NCBI GenBank assembly: GCA_003550325.1
Contig: QKWP01001959.1
Location: forward strand, 22,500 to 86,499
DNA: 64,000 nt
DNA from: Gigaspora rosea
Lineage: Eukaryota; Glomeromycota; Glomeromycetes; Diversisporales; Gigasporaceae
Direction of reading: 5' to 3'
The translations under genes and the position numbers were made by a program. The notes beneath the pieces are model-generated. The model worked only from the letters and a program-made list of their open reading frames with translations, had not been told where the DNA came from and did not search any database. Positions 38,297-50,000 of this stretch are shown piece after piece; position 1 is the stretch's first letter; each line of letters begins with the position of its first letter.

Positions 38297-39159
38297 ATTG
38301 GATCTTCCGTAACTCTACCTGCTGATCACTTGTACCAACAAATATGCTAACACTTCAGAAGAAAAGTCTCAAAGAAACAGTAGAAAAACCAAGGAAACAT
38401 GCAACCCGGCAGCTATTATTTAGGGATACAGTTAACTGAGTATCTGCTAATAGCTTTAGAGTTTGTCACTTACTACAAAACCGCACTTGTTATTTAGAGG
38501 TAAAGTTCATAGACTATCTGCCAACAAGCTTAGAGTTTATCACTCACCACATCTTGAGAAGTCTTTGGCGGCTCTCTGATAGATATTGGACTATATGGGA
38601 AGAACCACTGTCTTTACTACAGTTACAAGTGAACTTTTTTTGGTGTCGAAGGTTTGCGATGAATTTTCAAAAAGTGGGCAATTTGGTATACGCTTTCCAA
38701 AAGATTTGTAGCATTTACTGCTCCCAAAAAGGAAAGGCATCTACCATATTAGATACAATCGTCTCGAGTGGCTTGAAAACAAATAATGTGAAAGGACATG
38801 TGAGACTTTTGGAGAAACCACTCGAAGAAGATTCTAGAAGCTTTATATTAAGCAGTCCAGACTATATGACTGCTTTTTGTTTAACATACTGTGATCTGGG
38901 CCGGTTAGTTGGGACAAGATTACAATTTTTATTACGAAAGCCTAACAGGTTATTATAAAATAACTTTGTTCAGCTAACAATTAGGCCTCGGGTAAAGATT
39001 GTTGGTAGCAGAAGGCCATCATGAAGCCTGAGTTATCTTTCCTCTATATAGTTATAATACTGTTATAATATATTATTTTTCTTCTCCTCTGCATGTAATA
39101 ATATTATTAAACTTAATAAAAGAGAAAGAGCAAGGTCTCGGTTATAAAATGGAAAAAAA
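38297..39159 (+). mobile_element. Retroposon 1 (poly-A tail, 16-bp target duplication)
   Basis: Bounded by AAATACAATAGTTGTT at 38281-38296 and 39160-39175, with an A run just before the second copy, as left by target-primed reverse transcription. Near its 5' end two imperfect direct repeats of about 70 bp occur (near 38415-38550, containing TTAGAGTTTRTCACT). An open frame at 38554-38958 (134 codons, containing GHVRLLEKPLEEDSRSF) is unrecognised and may be chance or a relic. The tail includes AAAGAGCAAGGTCTC. Confidence 0.75.
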
Positions 39160-39396
39160 AAATACAATAGTTGTTTTATAATTAATTTATAAAAAACGTA
39201 TCAAAGCCCAACGGAACTCTGGGTGCACCTATATAGGAGCCTTAGGATGTTAAGAGGATCTGGGACCACTAGTAATAGGAATAGCTGGTATAAGTACATG
39301 TAGTAGTACAAAAGTCAGGTTGGTCGAGCCTTATGATGCCATCCAACTACATCAGAGACAGGAAGCTTCGGCGAAACATGCCTGGATACTCGCCAC

Positions 39397-39936
39397 TAGG
39401 ACTAGTGCAAATTTGCAATTGCAGAATCTGCGCATAAATCTGATATTTATTGTATTGCAGATGCAATTGCATATTTTGCATATTAGGGCTAATTTTGCAT
39501 ATTTAATAGTGCATAATCTGTGTATAAAAGAGCTTGTAATAGATTAGGGTAAAGCTCATGTTAAATTCAAGTGTTAACATGAATTTTACTTTTATCATTA
39601 CGTGTAGTAACACAGAAGAATAATTCAAAAACTAATAAGAATATTAAAATTGAAAATGCAATCAACTATTTTTTCCTTTTTTTTTTGCAAAATAGAATTT
39701 GAACTTTTTTATGATTTTTTTTTTTTTTTAAAAAAAAAACATTAAATATGTATATGATTTTTTTATATATTTTTTATTTATTTAAATTAGTTACTATGAC
39801 AATTCACATATAAAGTGATTGCATATTTCTATCTATAAATGCATATTTTTACAAATTGATTGCATAATTTCACATAATTGAACAGATAGCGCATATGGAT
39901 TTTGGGATTAGTTGCTACAGAAAATGATGAGCCCTA
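39397..39936. mobile_element. hAT-like MITE nested in retroposon 2
   Basis: A 540-bp element with a perfect 8-bp duplication CTCGCCAC (39389-39396, 39937-39944) and short termini TAGGACT and, inverted, TAGGGCT. The interior is AT-rich and repeatedly contains TTTGCATA/TGCATATT and TGCAATTGCA motifs. Confidence 0.85.
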
Positions 39937-40058
39937 CTCGCCACCATAGCAAGGAGTACAGTCATTTGCATATTTCCAAATTCATAATGTTAAATCCTAG
40001 ATCCCCAAGTCGCAAAAAAATCAGCTAGTTGTGGTAGCATGCAGGCTTGAGATACTTA

Positions 40059-40194
40059 GAGCACTGCCAGGAATCAGCTGATTTGATTTTGGCCAAAATT
40101 TTGACCCCCCCCTATTTTAGTCAGGTTTTTATATTAAATTTCTAGTTTTTCAGACCCCCTCCCCTAGGAAATCAGCTGATTTCTGGCCCTCCCC
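40059..40194. mobile_element. Harbinger/Tourist-like MITE, family A relative, nested
   Basis: A 136-bp element with TTA on each side. Its imperfect inverted termini are GAGCACTGCCAGGAATCAGC and GGGGAGGGCCAGAAATCAGC. It is related in layout to the copies at 2546 and 63090. Confidence 0.8.
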
Positions 40195-40735
40195 TTACCC
40201 AATATGGTAGAAGTAGCTGCATGGCTTGAGATATGAACTCCCGAAAAGTACACTAGTAAGGAACTGAATATACCAATTTAGAAGCAAAAAGTGCCTACCT
40301 GGAATCACATACACCGAATTGGAAGTAATGATATTAGGAAATGTGGGTAAAGTGGTGGACATGTAAATACTAAATGTTGGTTGGAAAAAAGGAACGTCCA
40401 AAACCAGGCTAGCTATATAAATAGGAGTATAGTAAGCTCTGGTAGGTTTAGGTTATGGATAAAATAGTCCAAGTTTCGGTACTTAGTAGATAATATAATA
40501 ATTGTAAGCAATATATTGTAACGATTAATATACACTCGATAAAGTCCAGAAGCATGACCTTACCTTAATAATAAAAAAAAAATTAATTTATAAAAATATT
40601 AAAAATATTAAAATTTAGTTGAAATTATTGTGAAAATTAAAAAAAATTAAAATGAATTTACTACTATCTATTAGTGTACCGCAAAAGATCCGGGTCTGGT
40701 CCGGTTAATGGACCGGACCCAAACCGGATTCGTAT

Positions 40736-41855
40736 TATTTCACTGACAATCACTTTACAGACATAACACTACACCGACAACCATTTTACTGACAAGCTTT
40801 TTTTACTGACAAATAACTTGCTGACACTCGATTTGCCGACAAGCATGTTTTCACTGCCACGTTGATTTTACCGACACACACTTCACTGATAGTTAATTTT
40901 ATCGACAAAATCAGCTTACCGACAAGCTCATTTTAATAAGACAAAGACGAAAAAAACATCCAAAGAAAATTTTTATAACTTCAGCATCAGCCATGATAAT
41001 AAGTACTTGTTATTGGTTAGGTTGTGGATAATAACTGATTTATCGCTAGGTTACTATATAAATCACGTGGCTTTGCACGTCATTTATATTGTTCTCTACA
41101 AATAATCAGTTTTTATTACAACTTAACTGATAACATTTTTATCCGTAAGGTCCGACGTAAGCACTGTCGTTTTTCGTATATATATTTGGTCTTTCTAATC
41201 ATTAGACTCACTTTTACTCTTTTTTTACGTTCGCTTACTTTTCCACTTTCGTCATTTAACTTTTTTTACTTTTTTCCTTCGCTATATCTTTTTTTCCTTA
41301 ACTTTCACTAATATGAATTTTATAAGTTATGCAAAAAGAAATAAAATCAGAAAATTGAGTTATCACATAATTAGAAAGTGATCGAATAATATATACAAAA
41401 AACGTCTAGTGCACACATATGACCAGTCGGATAATTATTATTATCGTCATTAATAAAATGTGCAATTTTTATTGTCATTATTAATAAATTGTATAATACG
41501 TAATTATTCTTAGTAGTTTTATTACATTGCTGTGGTCTTATATGTCAACGAGTTGTATTGTCAGCAATTGTATTGTCAGCAAATCGTATTGTTGACGAAT
41601 TGTATTGTCGGTAGAATAAGCTTGTTGGTATATTCTATTTTCGGTAAAATGAGCTTGTAGGTAAGTTGATTTTGTTGGTAAATATAACTGTCGGTGAAGT
41701 GTGTGTCGGTAAAATCAACTTGTTGGTGAAAAGGAACTTGTCAGTAAATCAAGTGTTGGCGAATTTTGTGTCGGTTAAAAAAGCTTGTCGGTAAAATGAT
41801 TGTCGGTATAGATTGATGTCTGTGAAATGATTGTCGGCAATTTGATTGCCACCTA
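40736..41855. repeat. Palindromic repeat built of ACCGACAA units
   Basis: The left part (about 40745-40940) is a series of ACCGACAA/ACTGACAA variants separated by about 8-12 bases. The right part (about 41535-41850) is the same series in inverted order (TTGTCGGT). Spacer words also match in mirror order, for example TTTTACTGACAAGCTTTTTT and its complement. About 590 bp of unrelated AT-rich sequence separates the arms. The octamer CCCAAACC borders both sides (40728-40735, 41856-41863), consistent with an 8-bp target duplication, but the outermost bases do not form a good inverted repeat. Confidence 0.65.
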
Positions 41856-41863
41856 CCCAAACC

Positions 41864-42395
41864 AGGACCCCAAACAATACATATAGAGGTTACATTGGCT
41901 TTAATATAAACTTTTTAAAATTTTTATCCACTTTTTATTAGAGCTAATTAACCATATTTTACATATAAGCTTTAATATTTAATAAAATTTAACCAATTAT
42001 CAAATATATCAATACTTTTTTTTAAAAATTTTTCTCAAAAAAAAAATTTTTTTTAAAAAAATTTTTTAAAAAAAATTTTTCTCAAAAAAAATTTTTTCCA
42101 AAAAAAAATTTTTCTCAAAAAAAATTTTTTTCAAAAAAAAATTTTTACTAAAAAAAAAATTTTTTTCAAATAAAATTTTTTAAAAAAATTTTTTCTTTAT
42201 CTAAATTTTAAATATAGCCTATTTAAAACTTATTAATTTTATCCACTTTTAATAATATAACATTAAAAGCTTTTATCTACTTTTAAATATAACCTTTTGA
42301 CCAATATCCACTTTTCAAATATAACATTTTTGTAAAAAAGTATCCTTTTTAGCCAAAATTTCAATGTAACCTCTATATATATTGTTCGGGGTCCT
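41864..42395. mobile_element. hAT-like MITE with long inverted repeats
   Basis: A 532-bp element flanked by perfect CCCAAACC (41856-41863, 42396-42403). Termini AGGACCCCAAACAATACATA and, inverted, AGGACCCCGAACAATATATA continue as a common TAGAGGTTACATTG. The interior is AAAAATTTTT-rich (42000-42190). One flanking octamer is shared with the neighbouring palindrome. Confidence 0.82.
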
Positions 42396-42581
42396 CCCAA
42401 ACCCATGAGGTATACAGACCCGAACCCACATTTAGGTCCATCTGGGTAATACCCGGTCTGGTTCATTATTTTTTTAACACGAATAAAGGATAGCATTATA
42501 TATCAGATATTGTAAATTTATAGCACCAAATCAGTCGTTGCTATAAAATTTATTTTTATTTCTTTTTTCAAAAAATCGATC

Positions 42582-42703
42582 AATTTATCCATTTCCTGTC
42601 TGTTGGGTATTCTACTTCAAATTTTCGACCAAACCGACCAGCCTGCACTAATGCGTCATCCAAGGCCTCTGGGTAATTAGTTATAAATATAGTAACAAGT
42701 AAA
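42582..42703 (-). pseudogene. AAA-ATPase fragment
   Basis: About 40 codons on the minus strand read TIFITNYPEALDDALVQAGR followed by FGRKFEVEYPTDRK. This is the sensor-1 and arginine-finger region of an AAA+ ATPase. The Walker motifs are absent and both ends run into stops or repeats. It is not the PEX1 gene; a BCS1- or spastin-like source is possible but cannot be decided. Probably a transposon-carried or degraded fragment. Confidence 0.6.
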
Positions 42704-43302
42704 TATTTATAAATATTTTCTTTGCACAGTAAATAAATTATTAAATTCTTTAAGTAGTTCTATAAACTCTTTATATCATAAATAAAATATTTTAAACTAT
42801 TAAATAAAATCATTATAAAAAATAAATGCTACATATTAATTTTATGCCGATTGTAATTTTATTAATTGGCGATCTGTCAATTAGATAAAATGATCTTATC
42901 TGATCGAAAATTTGATACGATAAAAAATGTCTTGTAGATTTTTTTTTATAAAAAGATCTAAAAAATCCCGGAACGCAAGTTTAGCATAGGCATTCAAAAA
43001 AAAGTATATATAATCTAAACAAACGTCTTTAGCGAAAACAGCCTTACGCAGATCATTGTTAATCTGCTATATTGATAAAGTTAATCATCATAAGTGCAAG
43101 TTGTCAAAAAAAATATAGTGATCTAGACTTAGCTACGTATAATACTGTATTATCTTAGTATTCAGTAATCTCTTGAAATGTGCCCTATAATACCCTGTGC
43201 TAAAATTTTTGTACATATATATTAATTTGGTTTTAAATTTGTAGCCAATCGTCCATACATTATATTTTACACCAAAAATATTATATTATTTGCACCTGGA
43301 GG

Positions 43303-43556
43303 CAGTGTTGTACATGGAACATGTCCACACTATGTAAAATGTCCAATGTCCAAGATTGTCCAAAATCGTTCAAGCCTATGTTCCATGTTTAACTAATCAA
43401 TAAAGTTATTTAAAAAAATATATATAATTATATATTTTTTTAGATGCTAGACTTATTGGTAAAAAAATTAAAATAGATTATCTTAATAAAATTTCAAGTA
43501 ATTTTAATTTGAAAAAATGTCCAAAATTGTCCAAAATTGCCCCATGTACAACACTG
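43303..43556. mobile_element. hAT-like MITE with CCAAAATTG units
   Basis: A 254-bp element with perfect 15-bp termini CAGTGTTGTACATGG and an imperfect 8-bp duplication (CCTGGAGG, TCTGGAAG). Sub-terminal sequence consists of short AATGTCC and CCAAAATTGT units facing each other. Confidence 0.8.
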
Positions 43557-44401
43557 TCTGGAAGTACTATTATAGAAAGCACAACCAGAAATGGTGATTT
43601 TTGCGGGAATATTTATTTATTTTTGAAAATTAATAAATATTCCTGCAGAAAATTATTGTTCCTGGGCACAACCAAGGAATTGAGTAGTATTTGAAGAGGA
43701 CCCCGGACATGTAGTACAAAGGTCATACGTTACACATTTCAGCAAAAAACCCCAAAATTTGAAAAGCAAAAAATCAGTTTTTGGCAATTATCTTGGCATC
43801 CAGTGGTCCAATTTGAATGAACTTTTTTTTAAAATAAAGCTCTCAGTGAGGCGCATCTAACAAAAAAAGTTCATTCAATTCTGATTACTGGATCAAAAGT
43901 TATTTAAATAAATAGATTTTGTTGTTTTCAGCAAATTAGGTCAAAATTTGCCAAAATCCAGTTATAACCTATATGAGAGATGTCTGGGGTCCTATTTGAA
44001 GTCTGATGAAGATGGCAATTCAGATGGTATTTGAAATCTATGGTTGCAATTTCGAATGGGCAAAAGACTTTGATTCTGCTATCGAAATTGTATAAGGATA
44101 ACTAAACCTGAGTAGTATTTGAAACTGCTATAGGTGACAATTCAGATGTACCATTTAATCTGAAATTCTATAACAAAAGTATGTATGGCACAATAAGGAA
44201 GAAAAAAGGTATTTAATCCATGTATTACAGTATTAATATATTAACTAAATCTTTGTTAAAAGGTAGTTTATTAACTTACACATTAATTAATCCGTTTATT
44301 AATTTTCAACTACCAGAATCGTAAAATTAGGACTTAATTGAAATAACTATACCTTGATATTTAGTGCAACGTCACGAATTTGCGTACTGGAATGGAATAT
44401 A

Positions 44402-46095
44402 CAGTGGGGTTCCATATTATTATGGACACTTTTGGGGGAGCCATCACTCAAAATCGGGTAAGTAAACATGGCACGAAATTTATGTCACGTGACCCGCCGA
44501 TCTCACGGTACAACATACTAAAATTTGGTGCAGTTTCATTACGTCATGCAAAAATTATGCAAAAAATTTTAAAAATTCGATTTTTTCATTTGTACGAAAG
44601 TCAAAATTTTACATTTTGTCTTTCTTTTTTTTTCTTTACATTTTATTATAAAAAAAAAAAAACAAATTATATTCTAATATTTAATGGGTCCGCCCCCAGC
44701 TAATATACAAGCATCGACCCGATTGGGGATACTAGTGACCAGTTTACGGCAGAGTTCTGTGGTGTTTTATACCACGATTTTTTAACAAGAGCATCCAGCT
44801 CTGCAAGATTACCTGGCCTTTCCTTACGGCGTACAGAGCACTTTACCTCATTCCACAGGTTTTCAATCGGATTAAGATCCGGACTTTGTGGCGGCCAATC
44901 CATCACACGAATTCGGTGTTTCTTCAAATATTCCAGGCCCACCCCGTCAAGATGAGGTCTTGCATTATCTTGGACAAAGATTGGGCGATCTCGATCATCA
45001 TTTGCTGGAAAATTATTTATAGTTGGGACAGCGTACTTCCAGAGGATCTCAAGGTGTAACTTACCATTTGAATTGGATTTTAGAGGAACAAGGGGCCCAA
45101 CCCCAAACCAGGAGAAGCAGCCCCAATACATATGTCCAGGACTACGTCCTACACTACTACCAATACAATCGATTTCCCTTTTTTCACTTGGTTCACGCCA
45201 TACACGGCCAGGGGAACCCAGAAAAAGACGTACATAGGTCTTGTCTGACCACAAAACACGTTTAAAGTGCCAGACAGACCAATCCTGATGTTCAAGCGCC
45301 CATTTATACCTTTTTTCCATATTCGTAGCCGTGATAAGAGGCTTTTGGGGGGCGACAAGCCCAAACTGTGCAAAGAACGGCGCATAGTAGTTTTAGAAAT
45401 TATTTTTTCAGTTTGAATATTGTGTAGGTTGGTCATTTGCGTAAGGCTGAGACGGCGGTTGCCATCTTTAACTACGTCTTTTAGGTTTTCAAGATCTGAA
45501 GTTGTTAGAATTTTTGGTAGACCAGTCCTTTTTTTTTGCACTTCTGTGTCTGACTCCCTGTACTGCTTTATGACGTTTCCCACAGAACTTTTACCACAAC
45601 CAGCCGCGGCTGCAATTGTACGAAGTGAATCACCTCGTTGATGTCCATAAATTATGGCTCCTCGCTGACTTTCGGTTAAATCTTTTTTCACACCCATTTT
45701 TCGTGGGAAAAAAAAAAAGATGCACATTTGTTTTTTTTATGCCGATCCGTCATACAAATATAATTTTTTTTATATCGTGTAACGTGACCTGGGTATCACG
45801 CTACATTTGTGCGAAATTTGAACCGATTTGGGCAAAAAATTGATTTTTTATGATTTTTTTTTAAAAAAAAAAAATCAAAAAATTACAAAAATCGATTTTC
45901 GTACAAACCCGAAAATGGTACTTTCTACTTTCTCTTGCATAACTTCGGCGCAATCTGATGAAACTGCGCCAAATTTTAGTATATTGTACCGTGGGATCGG
46001 CGGGTCACGTGACATAAATTTCGTGCCGTGTTTACTTACCCGATTTTGAGCGATGGCACCCCCAAAAGCGTCCATAATAATATGGAACCCCACTG
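44402..46095. mobile_element. Tc1/mariner-family transposon, 1.7 kb
   Basis: Flanked by TA at 44400-44401 and 46096-46097. Termini CAGTGGGGTTCCATATTATT are perfectly inverted, and similarity between the arms continues for about 140 bp or more (for example TTTATGTCACGTGACCCGCC), so this is a Tc1 element with unusually long inverted repeats. It holds one transposase gene on the minus strand (44700-45697), broken by a single frameshift. Confidence 0.93.
44700..45697 (-). pseudogene. Tc1 transposase (DD34E) with one frameshift
   Basis: The N-terminal part, from the ATG at 45697, has the helix-turn-helix paired-like DNA-binding region (LTESQRGAIIYGHQRGDSLR, IAAAAGCGKSSVGNVIKQY) and then KKRTGLPKIL. 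The catalytic part has VLWSDKTYV (first Asp), IFVQDNARPH (second Asp) and SPDLNPIENLW (Glu) with 34 residues between the last two acids, the Tc1 DD34E spacing. The reading frame changes at about 45340-45350 near a run of six C/G. That could be a true mutation or a homopolymer sequencing error; without it the enzyme would be complete at about 330 residues. Confidence 0.9.
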
Positions 46096-46794
46096 TAATA
46101 GAAATAGATAAAATAATTGCCAATGTTCGAGAGCATGATGTTTTATATGGAGAAGTTTTTTTTTTTGTTTTACATATTGTTTGATTAATAGAAACCTCAG
46201 CAATAAGTTTGTTTATAAGGTTTTAGAAAAAATTTTAAAAATGTGGATTCGTATTTGTGTAATTTACAAAGATTCATATGTATTAAAAATAAAATTTTAC
46301 TGATCCAGACCAGACCCGAACCTTTGTTATAAAGAGACGGACTCTAATTTAGATCCAGTTTGGTTTCCGGACCAGATCTGGATTTTTAAAAATACCCACT
46401 CGGTCCGGTTTTTGCGGAACACTAATATAAATCATTCATTATCTTAGATTAATAAGGTTAAGTTTTAGATAGTTATATATATGCAAAATTGCCTGCCCGG
46501 CATTTTTATTGTTTGCTTCACCAAAGGTCATGAAAATTCTATAAATTGATGGGCCATGTATCACGTGGTACTGCTCTGCCTCTGATGATGGCACGTTACA
46601 TCTGTTCTTAAATTTTTATTAGTCAAAATTACAGGGGTGAACAATTTTTGTGGGAATGCTACCAATGTGTATAAACTGTATGAATTTGAAAGATCTTTTA
46701 TTGTTATTTATTGTTGATAATTAAAGTCGGAATCTGTTGTTCATGGAACAGATAAAATCATTATTAATTGTTGAAACAAAAAATTGAGCTTGTA
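46096..46794. other. Intergenic with a lone repeat end
   Basis: At 46310-46425 GGTCCGG-type units and the terminus TTTTGCGGAACACTAA occur, the inverted partner of the sequence at 40671. Otherwise AT-rich with no gene. Confidence 0.5.
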
Positions 46795-46967
46795 GAGTAG
46801 AGGGTACACAAATTACTTTTCATAGTAATCGTATGGTAGATCATTTTATAATAGCATATCAATTGTGTCTATGCATTATTTATATTGTACTACACAAGTA
46901 AATCTTGTACTACCCAAAAAAATTTCGTAATAACAAATCAAGTGATCGTCGTGTGATACCCTCTACC
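46795..46967. mobile_element. Decayed relative of the TTAA-flanked MITE
   Basis: Ends GTAGAGGGTAC and ATACCCTCTAC are inverted and match the termini of the element at 19684-20168. An internal TACTACACAA block is also shared. No intact TTAA borders remain. Confidence 0.5.
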
Positions 46968-47043
46968 GTTTATACATTAATTATACATATATTTTACAAC
47001 ATATATTTTACAAAAGGTTTATTATACTCTTTTGTAACAATGA

Positions 47044-50000
47044 TTAACATAATGTAGACCTTTGTCCAATTTCATGACTAGCTATTCCACTTGGCATTTC
47101 TCCGTTTCTTCCAGTAATGAATTCTTCGTATCTGCATGAAAAATGTAAAATGAAATTCGTAAACATTTAGAAAAACTATATTAACCAAATGCCAACTAAG
47201 TTTTGTCGTCCAATAAGCAAGAATCCGCACATACATTGAAGCTAATCTTGCATATTCTTGTGGTGTTATTGAAGGTCGTGTAATTTTTAATGATTCTTGC
47301 ATATGCTTGTTTGTGATGATTGCCTATAAATGCCAAATTATTATTAACATTTTCTCCCATATTATTAAATCTAAATCAATAAAAAGTAAAATACCGATCG
47401 TTTATCCTGTTCCTTCTCGTTTTCTTCTTCTATGCCTTTCTCGGGTGAAAGTACCTTTTTGATGAGTCCAAGCTATAAATTACCAAATATGAGTTACAGA
47501 GTCCAAATACGTATGACAACAACTTTTATGTTTATATTTGATACTACTCTTTCTGTTAGTTGTGATCTCTCAGCAGCCGTCAACGCGGCGCTATTTTTTG
47601 AACTTGCGCTAAAACGGACAAACTGCATATCTCCACCATTAGATCTTGACGTTTTCTTTTCTAAGGATTTTTCAGAGTCTATAGTTTCATGAATCGCTTC
47701 AAGATGAGCATTATATAATAACGCTTGTAAATCGGCCCCTGAAAATCCCTGGCATTTTTTTGCATAATAACTTAAATCGACGTCATCGCTTAAATCCATC
47801 TTACGAGCTAAAGCTTTCAAGATCTTTTTTGGAGATGTTTGTGAATAATCAATCAATGCTTATTTTAATGTAACAAACTAATACATATATTAAAGTAACA
47901 CAATTACCTCTATTCTTTCTTGTAAAGTAGGCATATTACAAAACAACGATTTATCTAAACGACCTGGTCTCAATAGTGCGGGGTCAATGAGATCTGGACG
48001 ACTTTAGATTTTGAATTTATCGTATTAGAATTATTCTACCAACATGTATTTTTTACTATTTCTATAGATTATTTATGTGATGCTTACCTTGTAGCAGCAA
48101 GGACATATACTCCATCAAGACCTTCAGCGCCATCCATTTGAGTTAACATTTGATTGACCACTCTGTCCGTAACACCTGTGCTATCATGCCCTCTAATTAT
48201 TTAAATATATTACATTAGCAAACTTTTATTAAAACAATGTCGCGTGTATGCAATGGGTTAGCTGACCTTTTAGGAGCGATAGAATCAAATTCATCAAAAA
48301 ATAAAGCGCAAGGTTTGGCAGCTTGTGCTCGCTCAAAGAGATCTCTCACCTGCATAAAGATCCTCCGATTAATAATTAAAATCGTTAAAATTCACAATAT
48401 TATACATACAAATACAACAACTTTACCGATTTTTCACTAGCGCCAATATATTTATTTAATAGTTCAGGACCTTTGACACTAATAAAATTGAGTCCACACT
48501 CTTTTGCGACAGCTGATGCCAATAATGTCTTGCCGCAACCAGGAAATCCATATAGAAGGAGCCTATCCACGAACGTATGAACATGTAAATATTTATGCAT
48601 GTGCATGACAATCGTACAACAAAAGGGTTAAAATTACCCAGATCGCAATCTAAGAGGACAATTGGCAAAAATAGACGCGTATTTTGTAGGCCATTCCAAT
48701 GTCTCTAACAATACCTTTCGCGTTTCTTCAAGACCTCCTATATCAGTCCAGCTTACATTTGAAGTATGTAATTTCACACCACGAAGTGAAAAAGGAACAA
48801 ACCCTTTTTGCGCTTTTCGAAAATCATCTTGAATCAATAAGAAATCTACTTCATTGACATTGTTTTGTAAATTCCTAACTGCACCCTCGTGTATTGTTCG
48901 TTCCACGAGTGTTTTAAGGTCTGCTGCTAAATAGCCTTCACATTCACTTGCCACAGAAAGCAAATCAACATTAGACACACTTTTTTTGGCAAGTTCAGGA
49001 CCACAAGACATTATTGCTTTAAGAATCTATTAATATTAATGATGTCACACAATTATTTTAATAAGTTGCTTAATTAAATTAAAAGCTCTATAAATTTATG
49101 ATTCAATTTTTCATTTACCTCACATCTTTCTGATTTCGTTGGTGGATTTAATTGAGCGATTTCACTGAACAAGTGACTTGTAGTGAGAAACGAGTGAATA
49201 GAAGATTTTTGTTGTGCCGTCGCCAAAATTGTGATACGATGCCTTTTTAGCATCTTTGATGCAATATGAAAAAAGCATTCGGCTAGTTGTCGAAATCTGA
49301 AAGAATCCACATGCTAAGAAAAAAAAGTCGAGATAAAGCATTTAAATTTCTTTTAAATATTTAATTAATGCTTTAAACTAATGCTATAAACTAGAGGTCT
49401 AACTCGTTCAAAAAATAAGTATTCATTCGTTCAATTTTTTAGTATTCGAATCTTCATTCAAAAATTTGAATAAATATTCGAATATTCACTGAATATTCAT
49501 TGAAATATTAAATATATTCCAATTTTAAAAAATATATAACTATCTCACTTAAATTAGCCAATAAAATTGCAAATAAGTTAATAAAAAATAAAATAAAATT
49601 ATAAAATTATATATATATATATTCAATGAATATTCAATGAATATATAAAATTATATATATATATATATTCAATGAATATTCAATGAATATATTCAGTGAA
49701 ATTTTAAATATTCGAATATTTAGTGAATATTTGAATATATTATTCATTGAGTCAGACCTTTACTTTAAGCTATCACACATACTTCAACCTCCGCTGGAAT
49801 TAATCTATCAAGGTCATCAAACAGAAGTATACCAGGCGCATGCCAGGCAGCATCATCGAAAAAGGTTTGTAATTTTTCTCTTACAGACGATATACGATCT
49901 TCTGATAATTCGGTACATTTAATAACTGAGCAATCTATTCAAAAGTAAATTTTTTTGTCAATAATATTAACCTAAAGTTTCGCTGAATAAAGTAACACCA

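Larger units (their letters stand above)
39196..40581 (+). mobile_element. Retroposon 2 (poly-A tail, 15-bp target duplication), interrupted
   Basis: Begins 20 bp after retroposon 1's target copy. Flanked by ATTAATTTATAAAAA at 39181-39195 and 40582-40596 with an A-rich 3' end. The tail GATAAAGTCCAGAAGCATGA resembles the 3' ends of the LINE copies at 53.9 and 55.75 kb. A hAT-like MITE (39397-39936) and a Harbinger-like MITE (40059-40194) lie inside. The host element without them is about 700 bp and has no recognisable protein. Confidence 0.75.
40671..42484. mobile_element. Composite repeat with GGTCCGG ends
   Basis: Starts TTAGTGTACCGCAAAA followed by GGTCCGG-type units (40690-40735). A matching but decayed right side may be at 42397-42484 (GGTCTGGTTCATT, then TTTTTTTAACACGAATA). 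A much better inverted match to its first 16 bases, TTTTGCGGAACACTAA, lies far away at 46410-46425, also preceded by GGTCCGG units. Which pair belongs together is unclear and no clean target duplication is seen. The palindrome (40736-41855) and a second MITE (41864-42395) are inside. Confidence 0.45.

Noticed and set aside
45023-45641. Plus-strand frames inside the Tc1 element
   Set aside because: They are antisense shadows of the transposase gene.
40671-46425. One giant 5.7-kb element bounded by TTAGTGTWCCGCAAAA inverted ends
   Set aside because: The ends match well, but flanking sequences give only 5 of 8 identical bases and a nearer decayed right end exists at about 42470, so a single element is not demonstrated.
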